Shown here: piece after piece, positions 51,901-62,429 of the stretch
How the letters are laid out: each line of letters starts with the position of its first letter
How positions within the stretch are numbered: position 1 is the stretch's first letter
DNA from: Triplophysa rosa
Taxonomy: Eukaryota > Chordata > Actinopteri > Cypriniformes > Nemacheilidae
Direction: 5' to 3'
DNA length: 64,000 nucleotides
NCBI RefSeq assembly: GCF_024868665.1
Contig: NC_079912.1
Coordinates: 13,456,948 to 13,520,947, forward strand
Made by a program: the position numbers and the translations under genes
The notes under the pieces: generated by a model
Databases searched by the model: none
What the model saw: the letters and a program-made list of their open reading frames with translations, nothing else
Told to the model about the DNA's origin: nothing

Positions 51901-54723
51901 ACCAGGCGCTGCAGTCGCTCTAAATAAAAATAACAGTGAAAAAAGTCCTCACTTTTGCACATATGACACGGGGCTAGCCGCTCTCGAGAGCCCTTCGCTA
52001 AAGTGACAGGGTTGCCAGATCTTCACACAAAAAATAAGCAAATAAAGACGAGACAAAAACAAACCTTAAAATGCAAATTGTTTATATATTTTATAAGACC
52101 AAAAATTCTAAAAAGCTGCAACAGACCATTTATTAAGACCTAAGTGCCGAGGCTTTTTGATCTAAGACCAAACAACAACCATAAAAGAACTTATTAATAA
52201 CAAACATGGCAACACAGCAAAAGAGCGCTGTGTGATGGCGCATATCAGCAGTTTAGTTTAAACTGACCGACAAAACGAATCTTTAGCTGAAAAATATGTC
52301 GCTATGGTTGCCAGTTTGTCAATCATCACAAATGCGGGAGTGTGTAATATGTGTGACTAAAATCATTCGCGAACCAGTGGGCGGGGCTAGAGAAGCAGTC
52401 GTTGATATTTTCTGTGGAGGCGGTGTTCACCCTATAGATAGGTGCATTCCAGGACCTGGCGTTCGCTGAGCCTGGTGTCAATAACAGTTGTAATTTCAGT
52501 AACAAGGGCGTTTTCAGTTCTGACACTTACAGGATGTTCGCTTGAATACGATTCCCTCTTATATAACAAAAGCGCGGGTTAAAATTGATGTCTTAATTCA
52601 TTGCGCCTTTAAAACCCACAAAAGCCATCAAAGCTTTCTAATAAAACAACTCGTAGTAATATGTTTGATATAAAGTGACCATTTTAGACTACACTAAAGA
52701 GGAAGTTTAATATTTAGTCTCAAATGAATGACATTAACCTGCAATGCAGTACTCAAATAAGGACCAACAACTCATAAGTGCTGTTCAAAGGCCAGCGAAA
52801 AGACGACCTCTTTGTGTTTCGGGCTAATGAAGTTATCGAGCGGTGCTTCTATCTCACATACCTTTGTACTTAACAAACAGGCCGGAGTGAGACGCTTGCT
52901 TTACAGTATAACATTACAATAAAGTAAATAAAAGATGTACTATTCATCCTTTTTATTGGCTCACTGCATACGTTAGGACAGAAGAACAAAGTCTTGTTTC
53001 AGACACGCATGCTCTGCATTTTTACATTTTTTCACGATTCTTCTTCACACTTATAATGTAAAGCATTCCTTCTCACCCACTGATAGTTGCAGAGATATAT
53101 CTATGGTGGTATGAACAGTATCTTAGATTCAGATCAACCAGATGACACATTTCCACTATACGTAAACCTTAGCGACACTGCTCCGACATACCGTAAAAAC
53201 AGAACATTTCAAAAATGAATGTCGTTTCCTGGACACACTTCCTGTGGTGAAAAGATGGAATGCTACCCAACAGGATCACATTCCTACTGTGGTCATTGCA
53301 TCTGACAGCTGTCAAGCGGGATATAACACATCTTGCTGTCAAGATGGGACAGTTCAAAGACAAAAGCAGTCACATTTCAAGGACAGAATTCAGTCACCAC
53401 CAAGTACTGTCTGTGTCCTTCATTCCTTCTGTCCTTCATTTTTAAGATCGGGCACCGTACCGCCCGGGCATCTTCAACTGGCAGATGCATAAAAGTGAAC
53501 AAGCGTAAAACGAACAACTCTTATTCCGACAGAGTGATTTCAGCTCTGCGCTCAGGAACGAAAGACTGCACTTCCGTGTCAACGCGAGTCAGGCTATAAT
53601 CTCCCTGTGAAGTATTTGGGACTGTGCTGTGGTTGGACTGAACATTACACAGCGGCTTGAAACATATCATCAATCTCTCAGCAGTACCTTCACACAGTGG
53701 GCTTTGGGAAGACGGGAGCTCTACGGGAGCTTAAGGATGCAATGAAATTTGAAACGTAGAAATGAAAAGACCCAGTGTAACCACTCCTGCCCAAAGACAG
53801 ATTTTCATGAAGGTGAATTAAATTTGTGTTAGACAGAATTGTGTGATGTCAATGATCAACATGGACAAGCACTTTACTTAAAATCACTGCTGCCAAAAAA
53901 AGACTCCAACCTTGGTTGCACATTGCAATGCATCAAAACAAAGCACTGCTGTGCATGTCTTAGAAGAAATTAATCAAGATCATCAACAGATCTCTCCGCT
54001 AAAGGCATTCATAACACAATACTGCTCAAAGAAATACTGCATTCTGCACGTTTCTGCATTCGCCTGCTGCAGCGGCCCTGTGTCTCTCTGCTGTAATTAA
54101 CATTGGGCTGTGATTAACTCCATGGGGGATCCTGTGGCAGACCGCATTATCATTCTAAGAAGTCTTTTAAGATCCTAAACACTGAAATAAGAATAAATGC
54201 ATGTAACTAAATTCAAATACCATTACCAAGAGATCCAAGACAGCATTGAGAGATGAATGATTATTGTATTATCTAGAACAAGGGTTCTCAATTTTTTTGA
54301 CTCCTAGACCCCCCCCATTGTATTCAACAATATTCAAAGGCCCCCTCCCACCCAATAAAATATTCAGAGCTTGACACTAACTGGAAAGACATTTAATTAT
54401 TATAAATGAATAATATCATATCTAATAATATCTTGATTTCTAGTTTTTAATGTATTTTAGTGCTGATTTTGTCTCATTTTAAAGTACTAGTCATCTTGAG
54501 GCCCCCTTGGAAGTCAGATGGGACCCTCTTGTGGGCCACGCACCCCCACCCCAATCTACAACCACTGATCTAGGAACAAAATAAAAACATATATTTTTTA
54601 ATAAGGGCTGTCACGATATCAGATTTTCACTACACAATTATCATGGCCAAAATACTTCATGTTTATTGTGTTTTCTATTGTTTTGGTGAATGAATCACAC
54701 TCAAAGTACGAGTGTAGGGAGGC

Positions 54724-54787
<64 letters not shown>

Positions 54788-55317
54788 TAAGCATTGTAGC
54801 TCTTAAGGCAAAACTTAAACCTAGTGCTTGCTTAAAGAGTACATAACATGAGATCATGAAAATTACACTGCATTTGTAATGTTGCCGTGTTTGAAAGTAA
54901 GCAGTCCGCAAAGTTGTAAATCCGAAGGTGAATGAATAACAAAGTGATTGGCTTAAAGTAAAGTAAGATTATTTACGAAAATAATAGTGGTTTTAGACCT
55001 TCTATGTACATAAACTTGTTGTTGGGCACTCCATAAACCAAATTAGGACCTTAAAAATCCCTAGTAATGTACTCTTTAAAATATTACAATATGTGAAGAA
55101 TTAACACGATATAGATAATTGTGGCTTTTAATATCGCAGTTATTGACAATCCTGGTATATTGTGACGCACTTAATCGGAGAAAACGGAGTAGGTGGGTGG
55201 GACTTACCCCCACTGAGCAGCTTCATCACCAACCACAGCTCATCCTTCACCACAAAGGAGGTGTAGTACGACACAATGTTGGGATGGTGACACTGGCTCA
55301 TCGCCTGGATCTCTTTC

Positions 55318-55377
<60 letters not shown>

Positions 55378-58300
55378 ATCACTTTTCATGTAAGGAAACC
55401 TGATTTGATTTATTTTCTAAAATCAGACCCCTTACTGAGAAACCACTGGATTATTTAAGAGTAGGGATGTAACGATTCACTCAGCTCACGATGCGATGCG
55501 AGTCACGATTCTGATCTCACGATGCGATTTATTCACGATTTATTTTTACAAAATGAGTTGAAACAAATTAGAAATGAACAACTTCCCTTGCATTATTTCT
55601 TAAATGCTTCACGTTTCTTTGCATAATAAAATAATGTTTTATTTCAAATAACAAAACTAAACTGCAATTTTATAACAAATTAATAATAGAAAGTCTCTTT
55701 AATATAAACAAACTAATACTGTCTGAGCTTTTTTGGATTTTTTTGCATTTAATATCAGCATGTCCACGTTTAGATTTGCAGTGAAAATAGCGGCCCCTGC
55801 TGTTCAAAAAATGTATTGCGATTCAGTTCACACCTCAACCGATTTGAATCATCACTCATTATAACCGATTTTCAACAGGCTCACGGTGAATCATTACATC
55901 CCTATTTAAGAGAGTGAGAATCTGTATTCAAAACATGAATCAGTCTTGTATAAAGTGTTACTCCATAGAGCATAACCTGCGTACACACATTAATACAGTA
56001 ACATAGTATGTGGTCTAGAATTCACCAGGCCTCGTGGCTTAACCGAGGTGCCCCACCATTCCAGATCTGGATTAATGTTTAAACAAAACTGGCTCAGTTA
56101 CACAGATGGCAAACCTACAAGTCCGCTGCATGTATTTATGTATTCTGGAATAGTAGTTTTTCTCAATCCAAACATATAAGAAGCACTTCTAGTTTCCTTA
56201 AACATCTGCCACTGACGGCAAACATGCACAAACTGTAAAAATAAACATCATCTATCGGTGCATGCTATAAACACCATGGCACCTTTCTTATACTGCCGGC
56301 TCTAAATAAGCAAGGTGCATAAATAAATAGGTGTATATGTTACTGTCAATATGCAGCAGAAAATCTAGCCCTTCCCTGTTTATTTGCTGGTCTGTTCAGC
56401 CGATGAAGAACTTGCATACTTGAAAGTATTTCAGATTGAGGGGATTGACAGCTGGGGTAATGTAGGTGCGGCAGAATCCATCACTCTGAGCTTTTTTGAA
56501 CTCTGAGTCATTTTTTGAACTCTGAGTCATTTGACATTACAAAGCAATTTTGACAGTTTTCTGTAGCTGACAGCTTCAGTCTTATTCGGTTAGTTAAGGC
56601 AAACCCATGCAATCAATGTTGTTTTGTTACCACGTTCTTCAAAATATCTTCTTGTGTGTTCTGCAGAAGAAAGTAAGTCATTCAGGTTTGACATGACATA
56701 TTCTGGTTGGCCTGCCCTGTACGCTTCAGTACAATCTATTCCATGCATGCATATGACATGTCCCGAAAACACAGTCATTTTGTAATGGAGTGGACAACTT
56801 TGCTTCTGGTAAAAAGAAAAACATATCTATCACAGCTACTTCCAAAATGAAGACGAAAAGCAAACACGGCAAGCGACAGAAACCGGGCATTTTCAATTCC
56901 GGACAAACAAGTCATACTCATCATTAAACTTTCCAAGCAGAGTCCTCAAATGAACTGTCTGAATATGTTTTCCACTGACCTAAAAAAGTAACTGTACAAG
57001 ACAATCATACACCATTCGACAGCATAGACAAGCTTTCCCCTGGCCAAAAGTGTGGGGACATTAACACCCCAACAGCACCATCTCATCCTGGCGTCCCAAA
57101 GCTTGAATTCATTCATTAGTTCAGTCAGCATCAGCCTGACTGGCTCCATGACGGCTGTTCCACAGTGGACACCAGGCTTTAGGGATACACAAAAAAACAA
57201 TTCCGCACAAGGCCAAGCCTTTGGAAGTTCACTGGCTAGTGTTCCATTTGTGTTCTCACAGTAGAGGAGGACGAGAGGGGGGTCATCTCAGTTTGGCTGG
57301 CCGATGTCTACCCAAGAGAGAGAAAACAATAGCTTGTGAAGGGAGGGTGACATCAAGAGACCGTTCACCACCCGATTTGTGTACTTTCAGAGGACAATGA
57401 GCAGGGCAACGACTCTGAGACTCTTTGTTTTCTGTTATGTCACTGTCAGCCAGTCACTACGCTAGTGGAAAAACTCTTTCCTTCTTCTTCGAGACAATTT
57501 CCCACTCAAGCAAAATCTCAAGTTCCGTAGCGTATCACATTTGTACACCAGGAGCACATTTCTATTTGATTTACATTATGTCAAAGCCTCTGATAAACTG
57601 ACTGAAGATTTTTTTTAAACTGGTTTGATTTAGCAGCCAAGTTCTTTTGCATGAGCTACTACTGAGGAGTATCTCAAATTTAAGCTAAGGCAATGACAGA
57701 CAATGAATCACAAAACTACTGAAACATCATGGCAGAAAAAATTATCATAATAGACATAATTGTGTCCACACCTTGCACAAAGCATAATTTTAACTTTTTT
57801 TTCTGATGAAATTATCATTACCATAACGTGTGCATTATATGTTGTAATTTAAACATAGTAAAATTAAAATACTGTGAAAAAATTATCTACTAGATATTCT
57901 CAAATAACAAAAGAATCGTTGACAGAATATATTTATATTTAATATAGCTGCAAGCAGCAATTACGGGGTCAAGCCCAACCAATGCCCAAAAGGGAAATAT
58001 ATCAAATAAATCATATTGTCAGATGATCAGATTTTCAAAACCAAGACAACTTTTATATAAATGAACTCGGCTTGAGCAAACAAATGTACTAATGTGAATT
58101 GAATAACATTATGTTGATTTGTTCATGTTATAAGCATTTTAATAAATTTCATTATACCTCTTGACCACTAGGGGGTGCAGGCCTATAACTTTACAGGTCC
58201 TCTCAGAACTTCACCTTGATGAACCAAACCACGTTTTGTAGCGATTTGCCATTCTGTTTGTAAAATACTGCATTTTACTGCAAAATTCCAAATAGGCGGC

Positions 58301-61300
58301 GCCTACAATGGCAGACCAAGGAAATATTTTGGACATGTCAAAAATGTTATCACATTTTGAAAACCAAATTTAAAAACACAGGGAAAGGCAGTTAGAACCC
58401 AAGAAAATAAATATAACTTTAGCTGATAACTTTTGACCACTAGGTGGCGATTTTAATTTTACTTAGGGAGACAAGATGTGCCACTGATGATGCATGCCAA
58501 GTTTCGTGTCAATACACAAAAGTGTCGCAAAGATACAGCCACATGACCCTTTGGTGTGCTCGCCTTAAATTCATTGAGGCTGTATATGAGAACCATTTGA
58601 ACAATCAAAAAGATTTTAATAACTTTTTGTCAGCACTGTCTCTAGACGCTACATACCAAATTTCATGCAAATCTGACAAATTTTGTAGGGGGAGTTCAAA
58701 AAAGCACGTTTTGAATAAAATGCCACAGAACTCAGCTAGAGCCAACAACTCTAGTAATGTAAATGAAATGACGTTGAATTTTTCATATGTTATAAACATT
58801 TTCATAAATTTCGTTATATCTCTTGACCAGTAGGGGGCCTAAAACTTTAAAGATCTTCTCAGAACACGGTCATGATGAACCATACCAAGTTTCATAAAAT
58901 ACTGCATTTCATGACAAAATTTGAAATGAATGGCACCCCCAATGGCCGACCGAGGAACATCGAGTATTGTTCGACTAAGCGTGACTCAGGGAATCAAACA
59001 AGACCACTCTCATGATTTTAGGGAAAAGTTTTTTAAAGTTATAGGAAAAATGTAACTATATTCATGAATAACTATATTTAGTTACCAGGTCAACAGATTA
59101 CTTTATATTTATCTAGTTAAAAACGTAATAATCTCTTTTTAAATTAATGCTTTTAAATGTTATACCTTGCTTTTAATGAATAAAAAGGAAATTTGTTGAT
59201 GTTATATTGAAAACCAAGATTTAGTGAGAATCACCTATTCGTTTCTATTGTCACATTGCTCTCATCACCCAAACACACACACTAAGTTGTCTAACACAAA
59301 CATGCAAGAACAAACTGGTTCATTAGCTTTAAAATCAGATTTAAATTGACCAGCAGGAAAAGCAGCTGACTCACTAGAAACGAGCATTAGCCTTATTGGA
59401 AGGTTTCTTTTTCAAACTACAAAACAGGCTCTCCTGCAGGAATGCATGACAACCATAATGCTATCAGCGTAGCCACATTAATGTTTTTATGGACCAGAAT
59501 ATAAGGGAGGTTAGGAAGTGTATATAATAGCAACCACATAGCAAACACTTTGTCAACACCAACTAGCAATGCGCCATCAACCACAATCCACAATTCAGTG
59601 TACTGTATATAGGTACAGATCATCTCTACACACCTCATCAATTGGCCCTGGAGGTATGCGGTACATTCAAGCATTGACAGAAAATTGGCAGGCGCTGAGG
59701 TCATGTGATTTCAGAACGCCCTGGGAAGGTCTCGTTACGTCCCGCTAGAACGAACGCTGCAGTGGAACACAGTGGGGCTACTATAGATCCAGCCTGACGT
59801 CATTGGCAGGATCTCAACTCAGTCAAAGAGGAAAACTGTTCCTCCCACCACACACAAAGCTTCTGAGTTGTGACTTGTTGCGCCGTACTGTTCTCTTTCA
59901 CAGCTATTTGGGCTGCTCCGGCATGTTGGGAAGAACTAGAACATGCTATCCGGCAGTAAATTGGCCTGATCATAAGTGAAATTGACCCAAGCCTCTCGGA
60001 GGAATTTCCTCTGCCATTATTGCGGAATGCATGCAATAGCCACCTGCCGCACTCGCTCATTATAACAGAGTTCTGGCTTTAATGTAATGCCTCCTCTGCG
60101 TTTAAGAGAACACTCAGCAGGTCATAAAGATGAAGGAAAAGTTTAGAGGAAACCTGAACGGCAAACTTTCCACGTGACCTCCGACTCTCCGAGCTGGGTT
60201 TCCTTTACAACTGTTGTACAAATTAAGCTCAGTGATTCGTTTGAAAGTGCAGGACTGTGTAACATCCACCATCTTATACATCTTAGTGCACAATGTACAT
60301 CTTAGATAAGAGATTGGTCAGCATTCTGATGTCATCAATGACGTGAAATCAAATAATATTATGCTAAATTCTTATATTAACAATGGCCGGAAATGTAAAT
60401 AATCAATACAGACATCTATAGATATACATTTAGTATGAAATATATGCCTCACTCTCAAACTGCAGGGCTATGACTAAAATGTCTGACTCCCTGATCCAAG
60501 ACTGATGATTTTGTCCAACGACTAAGAGTTTTAATTCCAAAAATCTTTCTCAGATAGCAAATCCATTGCCAAAACTCACACCGTGTGCAGAGGGCTTAAC
60601 TTTCACCCATTTCATTCCCAGGGGTTCACTTGAGTTCAGCTGTAAGAGAGGATGAACAACAGTCTTGTTTCTTCTTGCTCAAATCATAAGGTATGCCTTC
60701 CAAGATACCTGCATGTGAGAGGAATTGAGTTCCTGGTAGCCTCTTGCAGAGAGTGTTGTAAATAGGGAATATGAGCTTTCTCAGTGAACGAGAAATCAGC
60801 TCCCCCGGTCACGAGGAAAGACAAGCGTGACCTTTTGAGCTCCCAGGGAGTTGACAGATGAAGTTAATAAGCTGGGAAATGGAAAGGATTTATGTACAAA
60901 GGATTCATGTATGGAAACTATAACTGACATTTAAATGTAACAAACTCTGAAACAATTAACAATTGTACTTCCAGTTGGTGTAATGTTTTTAAATGCACTC
61001 GTCCTAAAAAACAAAAAATCCTGTCATAATTTCCTCACCCTCACATTAAGACTTGTAGAATGTAAAAGGAGATGTTTTTTGTGTTTATTTTAGTGACTGA
61101 CAGCCTCAGTCACCATTCACTTTCACAGTATGGGGAAAAAATGTATAAAAATGAATAGTGACTGATGTTGTCAATCTCTAACATTCAGACTTGTACAGGT
61201 AAGTAGTAGGCAACCAATACGACTGAATGATTTTCATTTTTTGGGTGAACTATCCCTTTAAGAGTTATATTAGTCTGTTGTTATGTGCACGGTCTCAAAG

Positions 61301-62429
61301 GGGGAATTCTAATGGAGATATAAAACCTGTGGCATAAAGATGAAAACAAGGGAATCCCTTTGGCACAGTTAATAATTGTTTCCAGGCCATCTGTAAACGG
61401 TAGAAACATTGCTATTGCCTTGCATGAATTAAAAGATATAACTGCTAGTTAATGCTTTTCAGACCTTTTGCCACACTGTTGAGTGCACTTAACAGAGATG
61501 ATCTTAGTGCTGAAATCTTTACAAATGAGGAATTGATCCATCCTCGGTAGCTACTGGATTACTGTCCAGAAGACAAATCACAGATGCAAAGTAGTTTAAA
61601 TGATCCTATTCATCGAGTATGGTTCCTGATTACTGCCAACTTATAAACGCTGTTAAGCCAGCCATGATGACTTAAATGCATACATATGCAGCCTTTAAAT
61701 ATTACACAGCTAGAATCTTAACATACAGCATACATTTAAACAGAACATAGTAAAGAGGTTCACCCTTAATGAATATAAATGAAAACAGTTCTTTTTTTCC
61801 TTTTTTGTACGCTTTCAATAACATTATATTAAAAGGATATTTCACTCAAAAATGAAAATTCTGTCATCATTAACTCACCCTCATGTCATGTTCTTGTATG
61901 ACTTTCCTTCTTCCACAGAACACAAGAAGATATTTTGAAGAATGTTGGTAACCGAACAATAGCGTTACCCGTTCACTTTAATTGTATGGACACAAAACCA
62001 ATGCAAGTCCATGGGTACTGCCATTGTTCGGTTACCAACATTCTTCAAAATATCTTTTGTGTTCTGCACAAGTCATACAAGTTTAAAATGACAAGAGGGC
62101 GCGTAAATGCTGACAGAAATTTCATTTTGTTGTGAACAATTCCATTAAGAACATAAATGGGGTCATAACTGGAAACTCTGATTCGTGTTGAATTTATAGT
62201 CAGGTTCAGTGCATACAGTACACAGATTTCTTCAATGAAATAACCCAAAATACAATAGCGGTTAACTAGAAAGTCAATTTATGGGCTGCTTGGTAATACT
62301 GTGGTAATTTCCATACCAGGAGCTCATCCATGCTGGTCTGACATTTTTCCAGATTGATGCGTTTGATTGCGACCTTCTCCTTCCTGGGCACACAGTAGGC
62401 AGCCTGAACCACAGCTGTAGCTCCACTTC
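33908..62429 (-). CDS. oxsr1: Oxidative stress-responsive kinase 1 (OSR1), first exon outside window
   Basis: A Ste20-family serine/threonine kinase activated by WNK kinases; it phosphorylates NKCC and KCC cotransporters to set cell volume and salt transport. Seventeen exons in transcript order: 62429-62317, 55316-55208, 47182-47041, 42798-42743, 42562-42453, 40430-40329, 40082-39949, 39820-39772, 38645-38580, 38461-38339, 35637-35605, 35424-35302, 35213-35170, 34824-34772, 34596-34528, 34129-34065, 33982-33908. All phases agree, giving 488 residues. About 24 residues and the first coding exon lie beyond 64000, so the full length would be near 512 (human 527). Visible: GSGATAVV glycine loop, VAIKRINL lysine, HRDLKAGN, DFG, activation loop [12 protein letters not shown] with the WNK-site threonine, [16 protein letters not shown] with the second WNK-site serine, and the carboxy-terminal CCT domain. 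[20 protein letters not shown] and the end GFAQLNIS resemble OXSR1 more than STK39, and no proline-alanine box is seen. Confidence 0.97.
36327..36419. repeat. Three-copy 31-bp tandem repeat
   Basis: Units begin AAATATCCACAGTATACCA at 36327, 36358 and 36389 and differ at a few bases. It lies in the oxsr1 intron between exons 35637 and 38339. Confidence 0.92.
37474..38269. mobile_element. Non-autonomous element with CAGGGCTCC ends and TCATT duplication
   Basis: The ends CAGGGCTCCAGACT and AGTCTGGAGCCCTG are perfect 14-bp inverted repeats. TCATT flanks both sides (37469-37473 and 38270-38274). A 5-bp duplication with CAG ends suggests a hAT5-like group. The inside has no transposase frame. Confidence 0.8.
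38715..38960. repeat. Interspersed repeat shared with 24100-24300
   Basis: Longer than its partner, starting near GCGCATGCGCAGTAGC and running to AGCTGCCCAGAGG. It lies in an oxsr1 intron. Confidence 0.65.
38955..39320. repeat. Palindromic repeat related to 16600-17290
   Basis: TTTTTACTCTCAAGTACATTT on the left mirrors GTAGTTGAGTAAAAATACTT on the right. This copy is not interrupted by the MITE. Confidence 0.6.
39490..39570. repeat. SINE tail fragment
   Basis: TTATGCATTTGTCAAACACT then TCCAAAGTGAATTACAGTG and CTATACATTTTTCAATAG; the same tail as at 24895. Confidence 0.6.
40591..42364. mobile_element. TTAA-flanked 1.77-kb non-autonomous transposon
   Basis: TTAA at 40587-40590 and 42365-42368. 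The ends AGTGCACGTTA and TAACGTGCACT are perfect inverted repeats. A TTAA duplication is typical of piggyBac and Kolobok elements. It contains four tandem units of about 185 bp and no transposase frame. It sits in the oxsr1 intron between exons 40430 and 42453, only about 90 bp from exon 42453. Confidence 0.85.
41318..42060. repeat. Four tandem units of about 185 bp inside the TTAA element
   Basis: GTAGAGTGTCTGT starts units at 41318, 41508, 41688 and 41876. Each unit repeats in order TTATTACTTGG, TTTCGTT, TAATGTT, AGTCACGTTAGCA, TGTGGGTCC and CATAAGTGTAAAA with changes. Unit 1 has an extra internal duplication of GTGGATAGATTTCGTTC at 41365-41431. Confidence 0.88.
44070..45050. mobile_element. 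Degraded element with GTAACGGTTC-like ends
   Basis: The left end reads GTGGTAACGGTTCTCG; the right end ACTGTTACACCCCTAG is its partial complement. Inside are several AACCGAACCG words near the right end. Edges and superfamily are uncertain; hAT is possible. Confidence 0.4.
45701..46005. mobile_element. MITE with TAGAGATGCACCGAT ends
   Basis: The left end TAGAGATGCACCGAT and right end ATCGTTGCATCTCTA are imperfect inverted repeats. The flanks GATTAAAC and CATGAAAC are only partly alike, so the target duplication is unclear. Confidence 0.6.
49803..50026. mobile_element. TTAA-type MITE
   Basis: TTAA at 49799-49802 and 50027-50030. The left end AGGAAAATTTCACC is diverged from the other copies. 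Confidence 0.75.
51328..52608. mobile_element. TTAA-flanked 1.28-kb non-autonomous element
   Basis: TTAA at 51324-51327 and 52609-52612. The left end AGGTGTGCTGAA and right end TTCATTGCGCCT are partly complementary. Inside are GGGCGTGCCGC and CAGTGGGCGGGGC patches and no transposase frame. Confidence 0.6.
54279..54567. mobile_element. hAT-type MITE, second copy
   Basis: A diverged relative of the element at 25076, with CAAGGGTTCTCAATTT at the left and CAACCACTG at the right. The flanks are ATCTAGAA and ATCTAGGA, an 8-bp duplication with one change. Confidence 0.8.
54729..54783. repeat. (GA)n microsatellite
   Basis: About 27 GA units with one GATA interruption. Confidence 0.95.
54836..55075. 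mobile_element. Short TTAA element related to the one at 40591
   Basis: TTAA at 54832-54835 and 55076-55079, with ends AGAGTACATAACATG and CTAGTAATGTACTCT. Internal phrases CCGCAAAGTTGTAAATC and GGGCACTCCATAAACC match CTGCAAAGTTGTTAATC and GGGGACTCCAATACAA of the longer element in the same order. Confidence 0.75.
55319..55376. repeat. (GA)n microsatellite abutting an oxsr1 splice acceptor
   Basis: About 28 GA units. On the transcribed minus strand this is a (TC)n run ending directly in CCAG, the acceptor of oxsr1 exon 55316-55208. It therefore supplies the whole polypyrimidine tract. Confidence 0.95.
55462..55904. mobile_element. hAT-type element with TTTAAGAG duplication
   Basis: The ends TAGGGATGTAACGATTCA and TGAATCATTACATCCCTA are complementary but for one base. 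TTTAAGAG flanks both sides (55454-55461 and 55905-55912). Confidence 0.88.
55913..57944. other. Oxsr1 intron, no gene supported
   Basis: Part of the 7-kb intron between exons 55316 and 62317. A remnant of the right half of a TTAA-type MITE is visible near 56630-56700 (TTCTTCAAAATATCTTCTTG). A duplicated 20-bp phrase (TTTTTTGAACTCTGAGTCAT) lies at 56491-56531. Confidence 0.5.
57945..58980. repeat. Interspersed repeat starting TATAGCTGCAAGCAGC
   Basis: It starts with a phrase common to a widespread fish repeat. Inside, modules such as CTCTTGACCACTAGGGGG (58157), TTTTGACCACTAGGTGGCG (58430) and CTCTTGACCAGTAGGGGGC (58820) recur. No inverted ends were found. Confidence 0.6.
61003..61257. mobile_element. 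TTAA-type MITE, degraded left end
   Basis: The right end GGGTGAACTATCCCT and TTAA (61258-61261) are intact. The left end is blurred. Confidence 0.7.
61833..62144. mobile_element. TTAA-type MITE next to oxsr1 exon 62317
   Basis: TTAA at 61829-61832 and 62145-62148. It has a long internal palindrome (GAAGAATGTTGGTAACCGAA and its complement). Confidence 0.82.

Larger units (their letters stand above)
47183..55207. other. Largest oxsr1 intron, 8 kb
   Basis: It contains the MITEs at 49803-50026 and 54279-54567, the TTAA elements at 51328-52608 and 54836-55075, and a GA run at 54729. No other gene is supported. Open frames within it are short and without motifs. Confidence 0.55.

Noticed and set aside
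55119..55403. Plus-strand frame ending in an ER dipeptide run
   Set aside because: It is the shadow of an oxsr1 exon plus the GA microsatellite.
33908..62429. Calling the kinase stk39 (SPAK)
   Set aside because: Residues in the ATP-lobe exon and the carboxy terminus are closer to OXSR1, and OXSR1-SLC22A13 synteny agrees.
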